Below, one piece after another: positions 50,179-61,972 of a stretch of DNA of 64,000 nt (position 1 is the stretch's first letter; each line of letters opens with the position of its first letter). The translations under genes were made by a program, and so were the position numbers. The notes beneath the pieces are model-generated. The model searched no databases and was not told where the DNA came from. It was given only the letters and a program-made list of their open reading frames with translations. The DNA is taken from NCBI RefSeq assembly GCF_003001815.1, contig NZ_PVMZ01000002.1, positions 186,001 through 250,000 of the forward strand. Reading direction: 5' to 3'. This DNA comes from Actinoplanes italicus. GTDB lineage: Bacteria; Actinomycetota; Actinomycetes; Mycobacteriales; Micromonosporaceae.

Positions 50179-50990
50179 CCCATCGAGAACAGCGCGTTGG
50201 ACAGGATCGTCGCCCAGACGACCTTTCCGCTCTCGATGGGGACGGCGCCCCACCGGGACGCGGTCTGCTGGACCGTCCGCAGTCCGCGGCCCCGCTCGTC
50301 GAGCGGCAGGTCCGGGCGCGGACGGGACACCGGCACCATCCGCGGCAGCCGCGGGTCGCCGTCGGTCACCGACAGGTGCAGCCCGGAGCCGCGGCGATGC
50401 ACGGCCACCCGGATCTCCGTACCCGCGTGTTCGAGAGCGTTGGTCACGAGTTCCGACATGACGAGCCGGCAGCGATGCAGCAGGTGAGTCAAACCCCAGC
50501 CCAGGCACGCGTCGCTGACCAGGTTGCGGGCCAGGCTCGGCGCCTCCGGGTCGGGCTGCAGAGTCGCCGTGAGCCGCTGTTCGCCGGGTATCCGGCCGGC
50601 CAGCGCCACCCGGGCCTGTCCCACCTTGGCGTAGACGGGCAGGTAACGGCCCACGCCGAGGGACTGCATGCGATCGGCGAGCGGCAGATCGGGCGGCACG
50701 CACAGGGCCAGGTGAATCGGGGGTTCCAGACCGGCGGCGACCTGCCGGGCGGTCGTCCACACGGGCGCGCTCTCGCTGTGCGGGTCGTGCAGCCCGGACA
50801 GATCCACGATCAGGCCGTCGGGCTGTTCGGTGAAGCACCGCCGCAGGGTCACGGCCGCGTCGAGGCACAGTTGGGCATCCCACTGGCCGTGGACCGTGAG
50901 CAGTGGGACGGCGACATCCTCGGAGGTGTCGACGACGACGCCGGAACCTCGCACGGTGTCATCGTGAAGATACGGTGGGCTGACCCCCAT
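50169..50990 (-). CDS. STAS domain fused to RsbW-type ATPase
   Basis: A 273-residue regulator. Residues about 18-110 resemble a STAS/anti-anti-sigma domain (VPLLTVHGQWDAQLCLDAAV, DGLIVDLSGLHDPHS). Residues about 150-268 are a GHKL ATPase of the anti-sigma kinase type (VMSELVTNALEHAG N-box, VTDGDPRLP G1 box, ERGRGLRTVQQTASRWG). The two halves of a partner-switching pair are thus in one chain. The Ser target in the STAS part is not obvious. ATG 50990 is set by a TATGGT box. It converges on cysN. Confidence 0.82.
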   Translation of the reverse strand: MGVSPPYLHDDTVRGSGVVVDTSEDVAVPLLTVHGQWDAQLCLDAAVTLRRCFTEQPDGLIVDLSGLHDPHSESAPVWTTARQVAAGLEPPIHLALCVPPDLPLADRMQSLGVGRYLPVYAKVGQARVALAGRIPGEQRLTATLQPDPEAPSLARNLVSDACLGWGLTHLLHRCRLVMSELVTNALEHAGTEIRVAVHRRGSGLHLSVTDGDPRLPRMVPVSRPRPDLPLDERGRGLRTVQQTASRWGAVPIESGKVVWATILSNALFSMGAR

Positions 50991-51003
50991 GCTGGACACC
51001 ATA
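50988..51003 (-). promoter_or_regulatory. -10 box of the STAS-ATPase gene
   Basis: TATGGT on the minus strand (50998-51003) is 7 nt before ATG 50990. It overlaps the alternative ATG at 51002. Confidence 0.52.
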
Positions 51004-51112
51004 ACCGCTGGCCCGCCCGTTGAGCCTCTGGTCTCGCTCCTGCGGGTGATCAGGTGAACGGCTGACCGGGACCCCTCAGATGAGGTGGCCCCGGCGGTCC
51101 GTCCGATCATCG

Positions 51113-52258
51113 TCAGAGGCGGGTCGCGCCCGGTCCGGCGGTCGCCACCCAGCTGGTGGGGGCGGTGAAACCCTTCTGCTCGTACGCCTCCGCGACCGCG
51201 GCCGCCGTCGTGTCGGCCCGGTCGGCGTCGATCAGGGCCAGTACACAGCCGCCGAAACCGCCGCCGGTCATCCGCGCTCCGTACGCGCCGGCCGTGAGCG
51301 CCGACTCGACCGCCACGTCCACCTGGTCCACGGTGATCTCGAAGTCGTCGCGCATCGACGCGTGCGACGCCGTCAGCAGCGGGCCGATCTCGCGGACCCG
51401 GCCGGAGCGCAGCAGCGACACGGTGTCGAGGACGCGCTGGTTCTCGGTGACGATGTGCCTGGCGCGGCGGCGCAGCACGTCGTCGTCCAGCCGTTCCAGC
51501 GCCTGTGGCAGGTCGGCCGTGGAAACGTCGCGCAGGGCCGCCACGCCGAGGGTGGCGGCGGCCGCCTCGCAGCTCTTGCGGCGTTCGCCGTACTCGCCGT
51601 CGACGTGCTGGTGCGGCGCGTTGCTGTTGATCACCAGGATGGCCAGGCCCTCGGCGGCCAGGTCGAACGGGATCTGGTCGATCTCGTAGCTGCGGCAGTC
51701 CAGGAACAGGGCCCGGCCCTCACGGCAGCGGATCGACGCGGACTGGTCGAGGATGCCGGTGGGTGCCCCGACGTACACGTTCTCGGCCCGCTGCGCGATG
51801 GCCGGTCGGCGCTCCAGCGGCACGTCAAGGCCGCCGAGGTCGATCAGAGCGGTCAGTACAGCCGACTCCAGGGCCGCCGAAGACGAAAGACCCGACCCCA
51901 GCGGTACGTCCGACGCGATCGCGATCCGTGCCGGCGGCACCTCGAACCCGGCGTCGCGCAGCGCCCACACCACTCCGGCGACGTACGCGCCCCAGCCCGT
52001 CACGTCACCCGGCTCGGTGACACCGAACGTGATCGGTTCGGTCGCCAGGGTCGAACACACCGACCAGCGACCGTCCGGGGCCGGTCCGGCGGCCGCGACC
52101 GTGCGCTGCGGCAGCGCGAAGGGCAGCACGAACCCGTCGTTGTAGTCGGTGTGCTCGCCGATCAGGTTGACCCGGCCGGGCGCCGCCCACAGCCCGGCCG
52201 GCTCTGTCCCGTACGCCTCGATGAAGGTTTTGAGGGCCGTCTCGGAAATGCCACTCAT
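51113..52258 (-). CDS. galK: Galactokinase
   Basis: A 381-residue GHMP kinase making galactose 1-phosphate. The galactokinase signature GRVNLIGEHTDYNDGFVLP and the ATP loop LGSGLSSSAALESA are both present, as is TGGGFGGCVLAL near the C-terminus. Its ATG overlaps the galE stop by four bases (ATGA), so it is the second gene of a galE-galK operon. galT is missing from the operon here. Confidence 0.95.
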   Translation of the reverse strand: MSGISETALKTFIEAYGTEPAGLWAAPGRVNLIGEHTDYNDGFVLPFALPQRTVAAAGPAPDGRWSVCSTLATEPITFGVTEPGDVTGWGAYVAGVVWALRDAGFEVPPARIAIASDVPLGSGLSSSAALESAVLTALIDLGGLDVPLERRPAIAQRAENVYVGAPTGILDQSASIRCREGRALFLDCRSYEIDQIPFDLAAEGLAILVINSNAPHQHVDGEYGERRKSCEAAAATLGVAALRDVSTADLPQALERLDDDVLRRRARHIVTENQRVLDTVSLLRSGRVREIGPLLTASHASMRDDFEITVDQVDVAVESALTAGAYGARMTGGGFGGCVLALIDADRADTTAAAVAEAYEQKGFTAPTSWVATAGPGATRL

Positions 52259-53229
52259 GCCACGTGCTTCCGGTAGAAGGTCCAAGCGTCGCCGATCATG
52301 TCCTGCAGCGTGTTCTTCGCGGGTGTCCAGCCCAGGTCCTCGCGGGCCCGCGCCGACGAGGCGACCAGGGTGGCCGGATCGCCGTCACGCCGCGCCGCGA
52401 TCTCGACCGGGATCTCGGCGCCGGTGACCGCACGCGCGGCCTCGACGACCTGCCGGTTGGAGAAGCCGTTGCCGTTGCCCAGGTTGTAGATCCGGTGCTC
52501 ACCGGCGACCGTCGCGTCCAGGGCCAGCAGGTGCGCACGGGCCAGGTCCTCGACGTGGATGTAGTCGCGCACACAGGTGCCGTCGGCGGTGGGGTAGTCG
52601 TCGCCGAACAGCTGCAGTTTCTCCCGCTTGCCGGCGGCCACCTGCAGGGTGATCGGGATCAGGTGCGTCTCCGGGTCGTGCCGCTCGCCGATCTCGTGAC
52701 CGTCGCTGATGTACGCGCCGGCCACGTTGAAGTACCGCAGCGACACCGCGGCCAGGCCGTGTGCGAACGTCTCGGACGTCAGAGCCAGGTCGAAGGTCAG
52801 CTTCGTCGACCCGTACGTGCTGGTGGGGGCTTTGATCGCGGTCTCGGTGATCGGCAGCTCGACCGGGTTGCCGTAGACCGCGGCCGTGGAGGAGAAGATG
52901 ATCCGCGGTACCTTCGCGGCACGCACCGCGTCGAGCAGCGCCAGCGACTTGACCACGTTCTCGTGCCAGTACAGCTCCGGCTTGGCCATCGACTCACCGG
53001 CCGCGATCAGTCCGGCGAAGTGCAGGACGGCGTCGAAGCCGGCGTCCGGCGTCAGCACCTGAGCGGCGTCGGCGATGTCCGCCTCCACGAATGTGGCATC
53101 GGGGGCGACCGCCTCGCGGAAGCCGGTGCGCAGGCTGTCCAGGACGACGACCTCGTGGCCCGCGTCCAGCAGCAGCCTGCTGGTCACGCTGCCGACGTAG
53201 CCGGCGCCTCCGGTGACGAGCAGTTTCAC
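52255..53229 (-). CDS. galE: UDP-glucose 4-epimerase
   Basis: A 324-residue extended SDR enzyme interconverting UDP-glucose and UDP-galactose. NAD-binding GGAGYVGSVTSRLL, FAGLIAAGESM, the Ser of SSTAAVYG and the YxxxK pair in YGSTKL are intact, with the RDYIHVEDLA substrate segment. A ribosome site (AGAAAGGG, minus strand 53239-53246) precedes ATG 53229. A TTGACC (53285-53290, minus strand) could be a -35 box in the gap to trpS, though no well-spaced -10 is evident. Confidence 0.95.
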   Translation of the reverse strand: MKLLVTGGAGYVGSVTSRLLLDAGHEVVVLDSLRTGFREAVAPDATFVEADIADAAQVLTPDAGFDAVLHFAGLIAAGESMAKPELYWHENVVKSLALLDAVRAAKVPRIIFSSTAAVYGNPVELPITETAIKAPTSTYGSTKLTFDLALTSETFAHGLAAVSLRYFNVAGAYISDGHEIGERHDPETHLIPITLQVAAGKREKLQLFGDDYPTADGTCVRDYIHVEDLARAHLLALDATVAGEHRIYNLGNGNGFSNRQVVEAARAVTGAEIPVEIAARRDGDPATLVASSARAREDLGWTPAKNTLQDMIGDAWTFYRKHVA

Positions 53230-53319
53230 GACTCGGCCCTTTCTCTGGGTAGGACAGACCTAGAATTCCCCATAATCGATCAAAGGTCAACAGGTTCGAA
53301 CATTGCCGCGGCCGGGTAG

Positions 53320-54387
<1,068 letters not shown>

Positions 54388-54392
54388 ACCGG

Positions 54393-54926
54393 ATGTCCGA
54401 GCTCGGAAGGCTCACCCGCATCGGGGTGGCGATCAACATCCCGGAGCCGTGGGGCTCGGCCCTCACCCGGCGGCGCGCCGAGGCGGGCGACCCGCAGGCC
54501 GCCTGGATCCCGGCGCACGTCACGCTCCTCGGCCCCACCGAGGTGGCCGAGGACGCATTGCCGGCCGTGGAGAAACACCTGGAGGCGGCCGCGTCCGCGC
54601 AGCGGCCGTTCACCATCCACCTGCGCGGGACGGGAACGTTCCGGCCGGTCACCGAGGTGGTTTTCGTGACGCTGGCCCAGGGCATCAGCGAGTGTGAGTT
54701 GCTGGCGGAGGCGATCACCCGCTCGGACGACATCAACCGGGACACCCGCTTCCCGTACCACCCGCATGTCACCGTGGCCCAGGACGTGCCGCCGCCGGCA
54801 CTGGACGCGGTCTTCGAGGACCTGGCCGGATTCTCGTGCCGGTTCGAGGTGGCCTCGTTCACCCTGTTCTCGCACGGCGGCGAAGGACCCTGGCGGCCAC
54901 GCCGGGACTTCCCGCTCGGCAGCTGA
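54393..54926 (+). CDS. 2'-5' RNA ligase-type (2H phosphoesterase) protein
   Basis: A 177-residue protein of the LigT/ThpR superfamily. The two HxT-type motifs are HVTLLG (about 42-47) and HVTVAQ (about 125-130), giving the paired catalytic histidines. Such enzymes open 2',3'-cyclic phosphates or join RNA ends. It starts five bases after trpS, so co-transcription is likely. Confidence 0.85.
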   Translation: MSELGRLTRIGVAINIPEPWGSALTRRRAEAGDPQAAWIPAHVTLLGPTEVAEDALPAVEKHLEAAASAQRPFTIHLRGTGTFRPVTEVVFVTLAQGISECELLAEAITRSDDINRDTRFPYHPHVTVAQDVPPPALDAVFEDLAGFSCRFEVASFTLFSHGGEGPWRPRRDFPLGS

Positions 54927-54935
54927 AGTGTCCGA

Positions 54936-54950
54936 TACGGTCGGCCCGTG
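54936..54950 (+). promoter_or_regulatory. -10 box of the YihY-family gene
   Basis: TACGGT at 54936-54941 is 6 nt before GTG 54948. Confidence 0.5.
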
Positions 54951-55868
54951 AATCCGATCGACCGGGCCTATGACGCGACCGCGGCCCGGATCCTGGCGGT
55001 GCGCTACCGGTCGCCGTACTTCGACCACTTCTGCCGGGCCATCCTGCGCTATGAGGACGTTCAGGGTGGCCGGCTCGCCGCCGCGATCGCCTACTACGGA
55101 TTCTTCGCGGTCTTCGCGCTGCTGCTGATCGGTTACTCGGTCTTCGGCTGGCTGCTCACCGCAAACGTCCAGCTGCTCGGCCTGGTGCGCGACTTCCTCC
55201 ACCAGAACCTGCCGTTCCTCGACATCCAGGCGATCCTGGAGAGCAAGGGCAGCGTCGGCATCGTCGGCATCCTCGGGCTGACCTTCACCGGTATCGGCTG
55301 GGTCGAGGCGATCCGCTCCTCGCAGCGACTGATCTGGCAGTTGCGGGAGCAACCCGGCTACTTCGGGGTGCGCCAGGTCGTGGACCTGGTCGTGCTGATC
55401 GGGCTCCTGCTCCTGCTGGCCCTGTCCCAGCTCGCCGTCTACGGGCTGGAGCGCCTGCTGCACTGGCTCGCCGGCGGCGGCTTCTCGGCCGTGCTGTCCG
55501 TGGTCAGCTGGGTGCTCACCCTCGGCGTCAACATGATGCTGGCGGCGGCTCTGCTCGCTGCCGTGCCCCGGTTGCGGATGACCGCCCGGCGGATGGCACC
55601 GCCGGTGCTGCAGGTCGGCATCGGGCTCCTGCTGCTCAACACGATCGGCAAGACGTTCGTCGAGATCGTCCAGCGCAATCCGGCGTACGGCCTGGTCGGT
55701 TCCGCCGTCGGCGCGCTGGTCTATCTCTACGTCTTCAACCAGCTGCTGTTGTTCGGCGCGGCCTGGGCAGCGACCAGCCCGCACGGCCGGGTGGTCGATC
55801 TGTCAGCTGACGACAAGACCGCCCCCGTGGGGCAAAACACCTGGATTCGGCACGACCGCCCGCGATGA
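54948..55868 (+). CDS. YihY/BrkB-family membrane protein
   Basis: A 306-residue protein with six TM helices between about residues 38 and 275. Typical parts are RLAAAIAYYGFFAVFALLL in helix one, FTGIGWVEAIR, the VRQVVDLVVLIGLLL helix and YLYVFNQLLLFGAAW. Once thought to be RNase BN, the family is now regarded as transporters or envelope proteins of unknown substrate. Usually next to trpS in actinobacteria. Confidence 0.9.
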   Translation: MNPIDRAYDATAARILAVRYRSPYFDHFCRAILRYEDVQGGRLAAAIAYYGFFAVFALLLIGYSVFGWLLTANVQLLGLVRDFLHQNLPFLDIQAILESKGSVGIVGILGLTFTGIGWVEAIRSSQRLIWQLREQPGYFGVRQVVDLVVLIGLLLLLALSQLAVYGLERLLHWLAGGGFSAVLSVVSWVLTLGVNMMLAAALLAAVPRLRMTARRMAPPVLQVGIGLLLLNTIGKTFVEIVQRNPAYGLVGSAVGALVYLYVFNQLLLFGAAWAATSPHGRVVDLSADDKTAPVGQNTWIRHDRPR

Positions 55869-55875
55869 TGGGCCG

Positions 55876-56268
55876 ATGGGCACCCTCGTGACGTTGCACC
55901 TGCCACCCGGCTCGCCGATCGCCGAGCAGCCATGGGTCATCACCATCGGCTCCCTGGACGACCTGGAGGAGTGGGAGCCGATCGTCTGCGGGCCCTACGA
56001 GCACCAGCACGCACTCGCCCTGGCCCGCGCCGTGGTCTCCGACGACGACCTGATGGCCGTGGTCGAGCCGATGCTCCCGCTGGACGGTGTCGACGCGATC
56101 CGCAGGGAGATCGATCTGGCCCGGGCCGCGGCCGAGGGCACAGCCGCAGAGGATCCAGCCGCCGAGGACTTTGCGAAGCTGACCCCGCAGGAGTATCCCG
56201 GCGCCCCGCCCGAGCCCGCCGAGGTGCACTCCGGCTGGCGGCGGATAGCCGGGAAACTGACCGCCTGA
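55876..56268 (+). CDS. Small acidic soluble protein, unknown
   Basis: A 130-residue protein starting MGTLVTLHLPPGSPIAEQPW, acidic, with a helical middle (HALALARAVVSDDDLMAVVE) and an Ala/Glu-rich linker before HSGWRRIAGKLTA. No TM. GATGAT (55864-55869) lies 6 nt before the ATG. It sits between YihY and the SCO4848-type gene and may belong to the same cluster. No domain recognised. Confidence 0.68.
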   Translation: MGTLVTLHLPPGSPIAEQPWVITIGSLDDLEEWEPIVCGPYEHQHALALARAVVSDDDLMAVVEPMLPLDGVDAIRREIDLARAAAEGTAAEDPAAEDFAKLTPQEYPGAPPEPAEVHSGWRRIAGKLTA

Positions 56269-56290
56269 GCGCGCTGGGATACTGATCCCC

Positions 56291-56518
56291 GTGTTGATCA
56301 ACAAGCGCTGGGCGGCGTTCCTGATCGCGGTGGGCGTCTGGACATGGGTCATCTGGCCCCGCTTCGGGCTCGCCATCTGGAACGACGACCGCTCCTTCGA
56401 CGGCGGGACACCCACCGCGTTCCTCTGGGTGCACGCCCTCCTGATCACCGCCTCACTGGCGATCGGCACGACGGTCGGCGTCCTCGGTGTCAAGGCATGG
56501 CGGCGCGCTGAACGTTAA
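56291..56518 (+). CDS. SCO4848-family small membrane protein
   Basis: A 75-residue, two-TM protein (about 7-24 and 45-67) starting with GTG 56291. The opening LINKRWAAFLIAVGVWTWVI, the RFGLAIWNDDRSF loop and the C-terminal basic WRRAER match the family named after Streptomyces SCO4848, which also lies near a YihY gene. Function unknown. Confidence 0.78.
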   Translation: MLINKRWAAFLIAVGVWTWVIWPRFGLAIWNDDRSFDGGTPTAFLWVHALLITASLAIGTTVGVLGVKAWRRAER

Positions 56519-56598
56519 CTCAGTGTTTCGTGTCATGGGCGCAATTCACTCCTGAACCAGCCGAAAGCGACGTGCCATCAGCAGGGTGATTGCGGCGG

Positions 56599-56604
56599 TA
56601 TAAC
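56599..56604 (+). promoter_or_regulatory. Possible -10 box for the nucleoside-import operon
   Basis: TATAAC, the most consensus-like -10 hexamer in the 200-bp gap, lies 115 nt before the BMP gene start. No convincing -35 at the right distance, so this is a weak call. Confidence 0.3.
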
Positions 56605-56718
56605 GGTGCGCCAACAGTCCGTACCGATGTCCGGTCTCCGTACTGGCCCGGGGATACGCTCCCGACCTGAGATTCACCCGAGTAACAGGACCTCGGTGTG
56701 CAGCGGAAGGAGGGCGTC

Positions 56719-57813
56719 TTGCGCCCAGTACGTGGGAAGCGGATCGTGGCGATTCTCGCGGCAGGTGGGCTGACGCTCGCTGCCGCCGCATGTGGTGAGG
56801 CGCCGAAGGAGACCACTCCCGGCGCCGGCTCCAGCAGCGCCGCGGCCGCTTACAAGGCCTGCATGGTCACCGACCTCGGTGGCATCGACGACAAGTCGTT
56901 CAACGCGTCGGCCTGGGCCGGCCTGCAGGCTGCCCAGAAGGAGTCCCCGAACGTCGACCCGAAGTACGTGGCGTCCTCCTCCGAGGCCGACTACGAGCCC
57001 GGCCTGCGCGGCTACGTCACGCAGAGCTGCAACTTCATCCTCGCCGTCGGCGGTCTGATGGGCGAGGTGACCACCAAGGTCGCCAAGGAGAGCGCGAGCT
57101 CCCAGTTCGGCATCGTCGACAGCGTCAGCGGCAACAGCAACGTCTACCCGATGCAGTTCGCGACCCACCAGGCCGCGTTCCTCGCCGGCTACCTGGCCGC
57201 GGGCTACTCGAAGTCCGGCAAGGTAGCCACCTACGGCGGTCTGAAGATCGCCCCGGTGACCATCTTCATGGACGGCTTCGCCGACGGCGTCGCCCACTAC
57301 AACCAGGTCAAGGGCAAGAAGATCGAGGTCCTGGGCTGGAACAAGGCAACCCAGAACGGCAGCTTCGCCGAGAGCTTCATCGACCAGAACAAGGGCAAGA
57401 GCGTCACCCAGACCCTGGTCGGCCAGGGTGCTGACGTGGTCATGCCGGTCGCCGGCGGCACCGGCCTGGGCACCGCCCAGGTCGCCAAGGACTCCGGCGG
57501 CAAGGTCTCGGTCATCTGGGTCGACCAGGACGGCTGCACCAGCGCCGCGCAGTACTGCGACGTCTTCCTGAGCACCGTCGTCAAGAACATCGAGGACGCG
57601 GTGAAGCAGGCCGTCGTCAAGGGCGCCAAGGGTGAGGCCCTCGCGGCTGCCCCCGGTTACCTGGGCACGCTGGAGAACGAAGGCGTCTCGCTCGCCCCGT
57701 TCAACAGCTTCGACAGCAAGGTCGACCCCACCCTGAAGACCGAGCTCGAGAAGCTGAAGGCCGACATCATCGCCGGCACCGTCAAGGTCGAGTCGGTCAG
57801 CGCGCCGAAGTGA
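56719..57813 (+). CDS. BMP-family nucleoside-binding lipoprotein
   Basis: A 364-residue solute-binding protein of the BMP/PnrA class. A signal peptide ends in the lipobox LAAAAC (Cys25), anchoring it outside the membrane. The BMP fold is shown by MVTDLGGIDDKSFNASAW, then FATHQAAFLAGYLAAGYSKS and GGTGLGTAQVAKD. TTG 56719 is preferred because AAGGAGG (56707-56713) stands at normal distance; GTG 56698 lies upstream of that ribosome site. It heads the operon with one ATPase, two permeases, cdd and deoA. Confidence 0.92.
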   Translation: MRPVRGKRIVAILAAGGLTLAAAACGEAPKETTPGAGSSSAAAAYKACMVTDLGGIDDKSFNASAWAGLQAAQKESPNVDPKYVASSSEADYEPGLRGYVTQSCNFILAVGGLMGEVTTKVAKESASSQFGIVDSVSGNSNVYPMQFATHQAAFLAGYLAAGYSKSGKVATYGGLKIAPVTIFMDGFADGVAHYNQVKGKKIEVLGWNKATQNGSFAESFIDQNKGKSVTQTLVGQGADVVMPVAGGTGLGTAQVAKDSGGKVSVIWVDQDGCTSAAQYCDVFLSTVVKNIEDAVKQAVVKGAKGEALAAAPGYLGTLENEGVSLAPFNSFDSKVDPTLKTELEKLKADIIAGTVKVESVSAPK

Positions 57814-57925
57814 CCCTCGGGTAGGTAACATCTGGCCGCCGCCCGGCCGCGGGTCAACACCCGCAGCCGAGCGGCGGCTCGCGTTCCACCGTCCACCAGG
57901 CCAGTCACGAAGTCGGGAGATTCCG

Positions 57926-59448
<1,523 letters not shown>

Positions 59449-59452
<4 letters not shown>

Positions 59453-60648
59453 CCGGGTTCCTGCGGAGACTCTGGTCCGCGAACAACGTCACGCTGACGT
59501 TCCTGTCGATGATCCTGGCCGTGATCATCGGCGCGGTCCTGATCATCATCTCGGACGCGGACGTGCTGGCGAAGTTCGGCTACTTCACCGCCCGTCCGAG
59601 TGACGCCCTGAACGCGAGCTGGCTGCTGGTCGCCACCGCGTACGGCGACCTGCTCAAAGGTGCCCTCGGCGACCCGGCGGTGTTCTCCGCCTGGTTCGCC
59701 GGCACCGCCACCTGGCAGCAGGCCCTCACCCCGCTGTCGGAGACGCTGACGTACGCGGCGCCACTGGTCTTCACCGGCCTGTCGGTCGCCCTCGCATTCC
59801 GCGGCGGCCTGTTCAACATCGGCGCCCAGGGCCAGGCCGTCCTCGGCTGCCTCGCCGCCGGTGTCGCCGGCTTCACCTTCGGCCTGCCGATCGTGCTGAA
59901 CCTGATCGTCGCGCTGGTCGCCGGCGTCGTCGGTGGCGCTCTGTGGGGCTTCATCCCGGGCTTCCTCAAGGCCCGGACCGGCGCCCACGAGGTGATCACC
60001 ACGATCATGCTCAACTACACGGCCGGTCTGTTCCTGTCCTGGCTGGTCATCCAGAAGGGTGTCCAGGCGCCGGGCCGCACCGACGCGATCAGCAAGTCGG
60101 TCGCCGAGTCGGCGATGCTGCCGTCGCCCGGCGGGGTGCTCCGGGTCCACCTCGGCATCATCCTCGCGGTGCTGGTCACGGTCGGGGTCGCCTGGCTGCT
60201 GAACCGGTCGGCGTTCGGCTTCGAGCTGCGCGCCGTGGGGTCCAACCCGCACGCCGCGAAGACCGCCGGCATCAGCGTCAGCAAGACGTACGTGCTGCTC
60301 ATGGCGATCGCCGGTGGCCTGGCCGGTCTCGGCGGCGCCGTTCAGGTGCTGGGCACCGCACACGCGCTGACCCCCGCGGTGGCCGGCAACATCGGCTTCG
60401 ACGGCCTCCTCGTCGCCCTGCTGGGGCGTAACCGGCCGTGGAGCACGTTCTTCGCCGCGCTGCTGTTCGGCGCCCTACGGGCCGGCGGCAACCGGATGCA
60501 GTCCTTCTCCGGGATCTCGCTGGAGCTGGTCACCGTGCTCCAGGCCCTCATCGTCATCTTCATCGCCGCCCCCGCCCTGGTGAAAGCGATCTTCCGACTG
60601 CGTGCCGCCCGTGCTGCCGGGCTCGGCGCCTCCCTGGCGAAGGGCTGA
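59449..60648 (+). CDS. Nucleoside ABC importer permease 1
   Basis: A 399-residue integral membrane permease (NupP/YufP-like, BPD_transp_2) with about ten TM helices. Family phrases are ALAFRGGLFNIGAQGQAVLG and GAHEVITTIMLNY, the coupling loop to the ATPase. RAVGSNPHAAKTAGISVSK is the second cytosolic loop. GTG 59449 overlaps the ATPase stop. It pairs with the next gene to form the channel. Confidence 0.93.
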
Positions 60649-60652
60649 GGAC

Positions 60653-61921
60653 ATGTCGACCGCGACTGTGGAGAACCTGCCCGAGGTCGTCGCGCCGGAG
60701 CCGTTCTGGACCCGGCAGCGCCGACTCGGCCTGGCCCTCATCCTGATCGGCGGCCTGGCCGCCGTGCTGTTCGGCTCGCTGGCGCCGGGCGAGGACGCCC
60801 GTTTCACGCTCAGCGAGGACTCCGAGGGCGCCGCGCTCTCGATCGACGGTCAGTTCGGCGCGATCCTCTTCGGGCTGCTCGCCGCGGCCGCCGGTGGCGT
60901 GCTCTTCGCCGGCCTGGCCAAACGCTGGTCCAACGCCCTGCTCAGCGCCGGCATCCTGGCCTTCGTGCTCTCCTTCCTCTGTTGGCAGGTGGCGGGCGAG
61001 TTCATGCCTCTGGTGGACACCACCGACGGCACGCTCCAGCTGGCCCTGCCCCTGATCCTGGGCGCGCTCGCCGGCGTGCTCGGTGAGCGGTCGGGTGTGG
61101 TCAACGTGGCCATCGAGGGCCAGTTCCTGATGGGCGCCTTCGGCGGAGCCCTGATCGGCACCATGGCCGGCAGCGTCTGGGCCGGCCTGATCAGCGCGGC
61201 GATCGGCGGCGTGATCATCGCGGCGATCCTGGCCGTCCTGTCGATCCGCTACCTGGTCGACCAGACCGTCGTCGGCATGGTGCTGAACCTGTTCGCCCTC
61301 GGCATCACCGGCTTCCTCTACGAGCGGCTGATGCAGCCCGACGCGCAGACCTACAACCAGCCGCCGCAGATGCCGGAGTGGCGCATCCCCGGGCTGGCCG
61401 ACATCCCGGTCATCGGCCCGGTGCTCTTCGAGGCGAACCTGCTGGTCTGGATCGCGCTCGCCCTCGTCGTGCTGATCCACTTCGGGCTCAGCCGGACCCG
61501 GTGGGGCCTGCGGACCCGGGCGGTCGGCGAGCACCCGACCGCAGCCGACACGGTCGGCATCCGGGTGCGTGGCCTGCGATACCTGAACGTGCTGCTCGGC
61601 GGCGTGGTCGCGGGGATCGGCGGGGCGTACTTCACACTGGTGGCGACCGGCAGCTTCACCAAGAACATGACCGCGGGCGCGGGCTTCATCGCTCTGGCCG
61701 CGCTCATCTTCGGCCGGTTCACCCCGGTCGGGGCGTTCGGGGCGGCGCTGTTCTTCGGGTTCGCCCAGAAGCTGGCCACGTACCTGGGCGCGATCGAGAG
61801 CCCGGTGCCGAGCCAGTTCCTGAACATGCTGCCCTATCTCGCGACGCTCATCGCCGTGGCGGGACTGGTCGGCCGGGTCCGCGCTCCGGCAGCGGACGGT
61901 CTGCCGTACGTCAAGGGCTGA
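60653..61921 (+). CDS. Nucleoside ABC importer permease 2
   Basis: A 422-residue permease (NupQ/YufQ-like). After a cytosolic start and TM1 there is an extra extracytoplasmic loop and two TM helices before the conserved core (GERSGVVNVAIEGQFLMGAF, VDQTVVGMVLNLFALG, RAVGEHPTAADTVGIRVR). The core is usually about 300 residues, so about 100 residues at the N-terminus are additional. ATG 60653 lies four bases after the permease 1 stop. Confidence 0.92.
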   Translation: MSTATVENLPEVVAPEPFWTRQRRLGLALILIGGLAAVLFGSLAPGEDARFTLSEDSEGAALSIDGQFGAILFGLLAAAAGGVLFAGLAKRWSNALLSAGILAFVLSFLCWQVAGEFMPLVDTTDGTLQLALPLILGALAGVLGERSGVVNVAIEGQFLMGAFGGALIGTMAGSVWAGLISAAIGGVIIAAILAVLSIRYLVDQTVVGMVLNLFALGITGFLYERLMQPDAQTYNQPPQMPEWRIPGLADIPVIGPVLFEANLLVWIALALVVLIHFGLSRTRWGLRTRAVGEHPTAADTVGIRVRGLRYLNVLLGGVVAGIGGAYFTLVATGSFTKNMTAGAGFIALAALIFGRFTPVGAFGAALFFGFAQKLATYLGAIESPVPSQFLNMLPYLATLIAVAGLVGRVRAPAADGLPYVKG

Positions 61922-61956
61922 AAAGGTGCCGAGGTAAAAGCGTCCCGTCCGTACGG

Positions 61957-61972
61957 CAGAATCGGCTTCATG
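61957..61972 (+). promoter_or_regulatory. -10-like box of cdd
   Basis: CAGAAT at 61957-61962 is 7 nt before ATG 61970, suggesting cdd also has its own leaderless promoter inside the operon. Confidence 0.42.
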
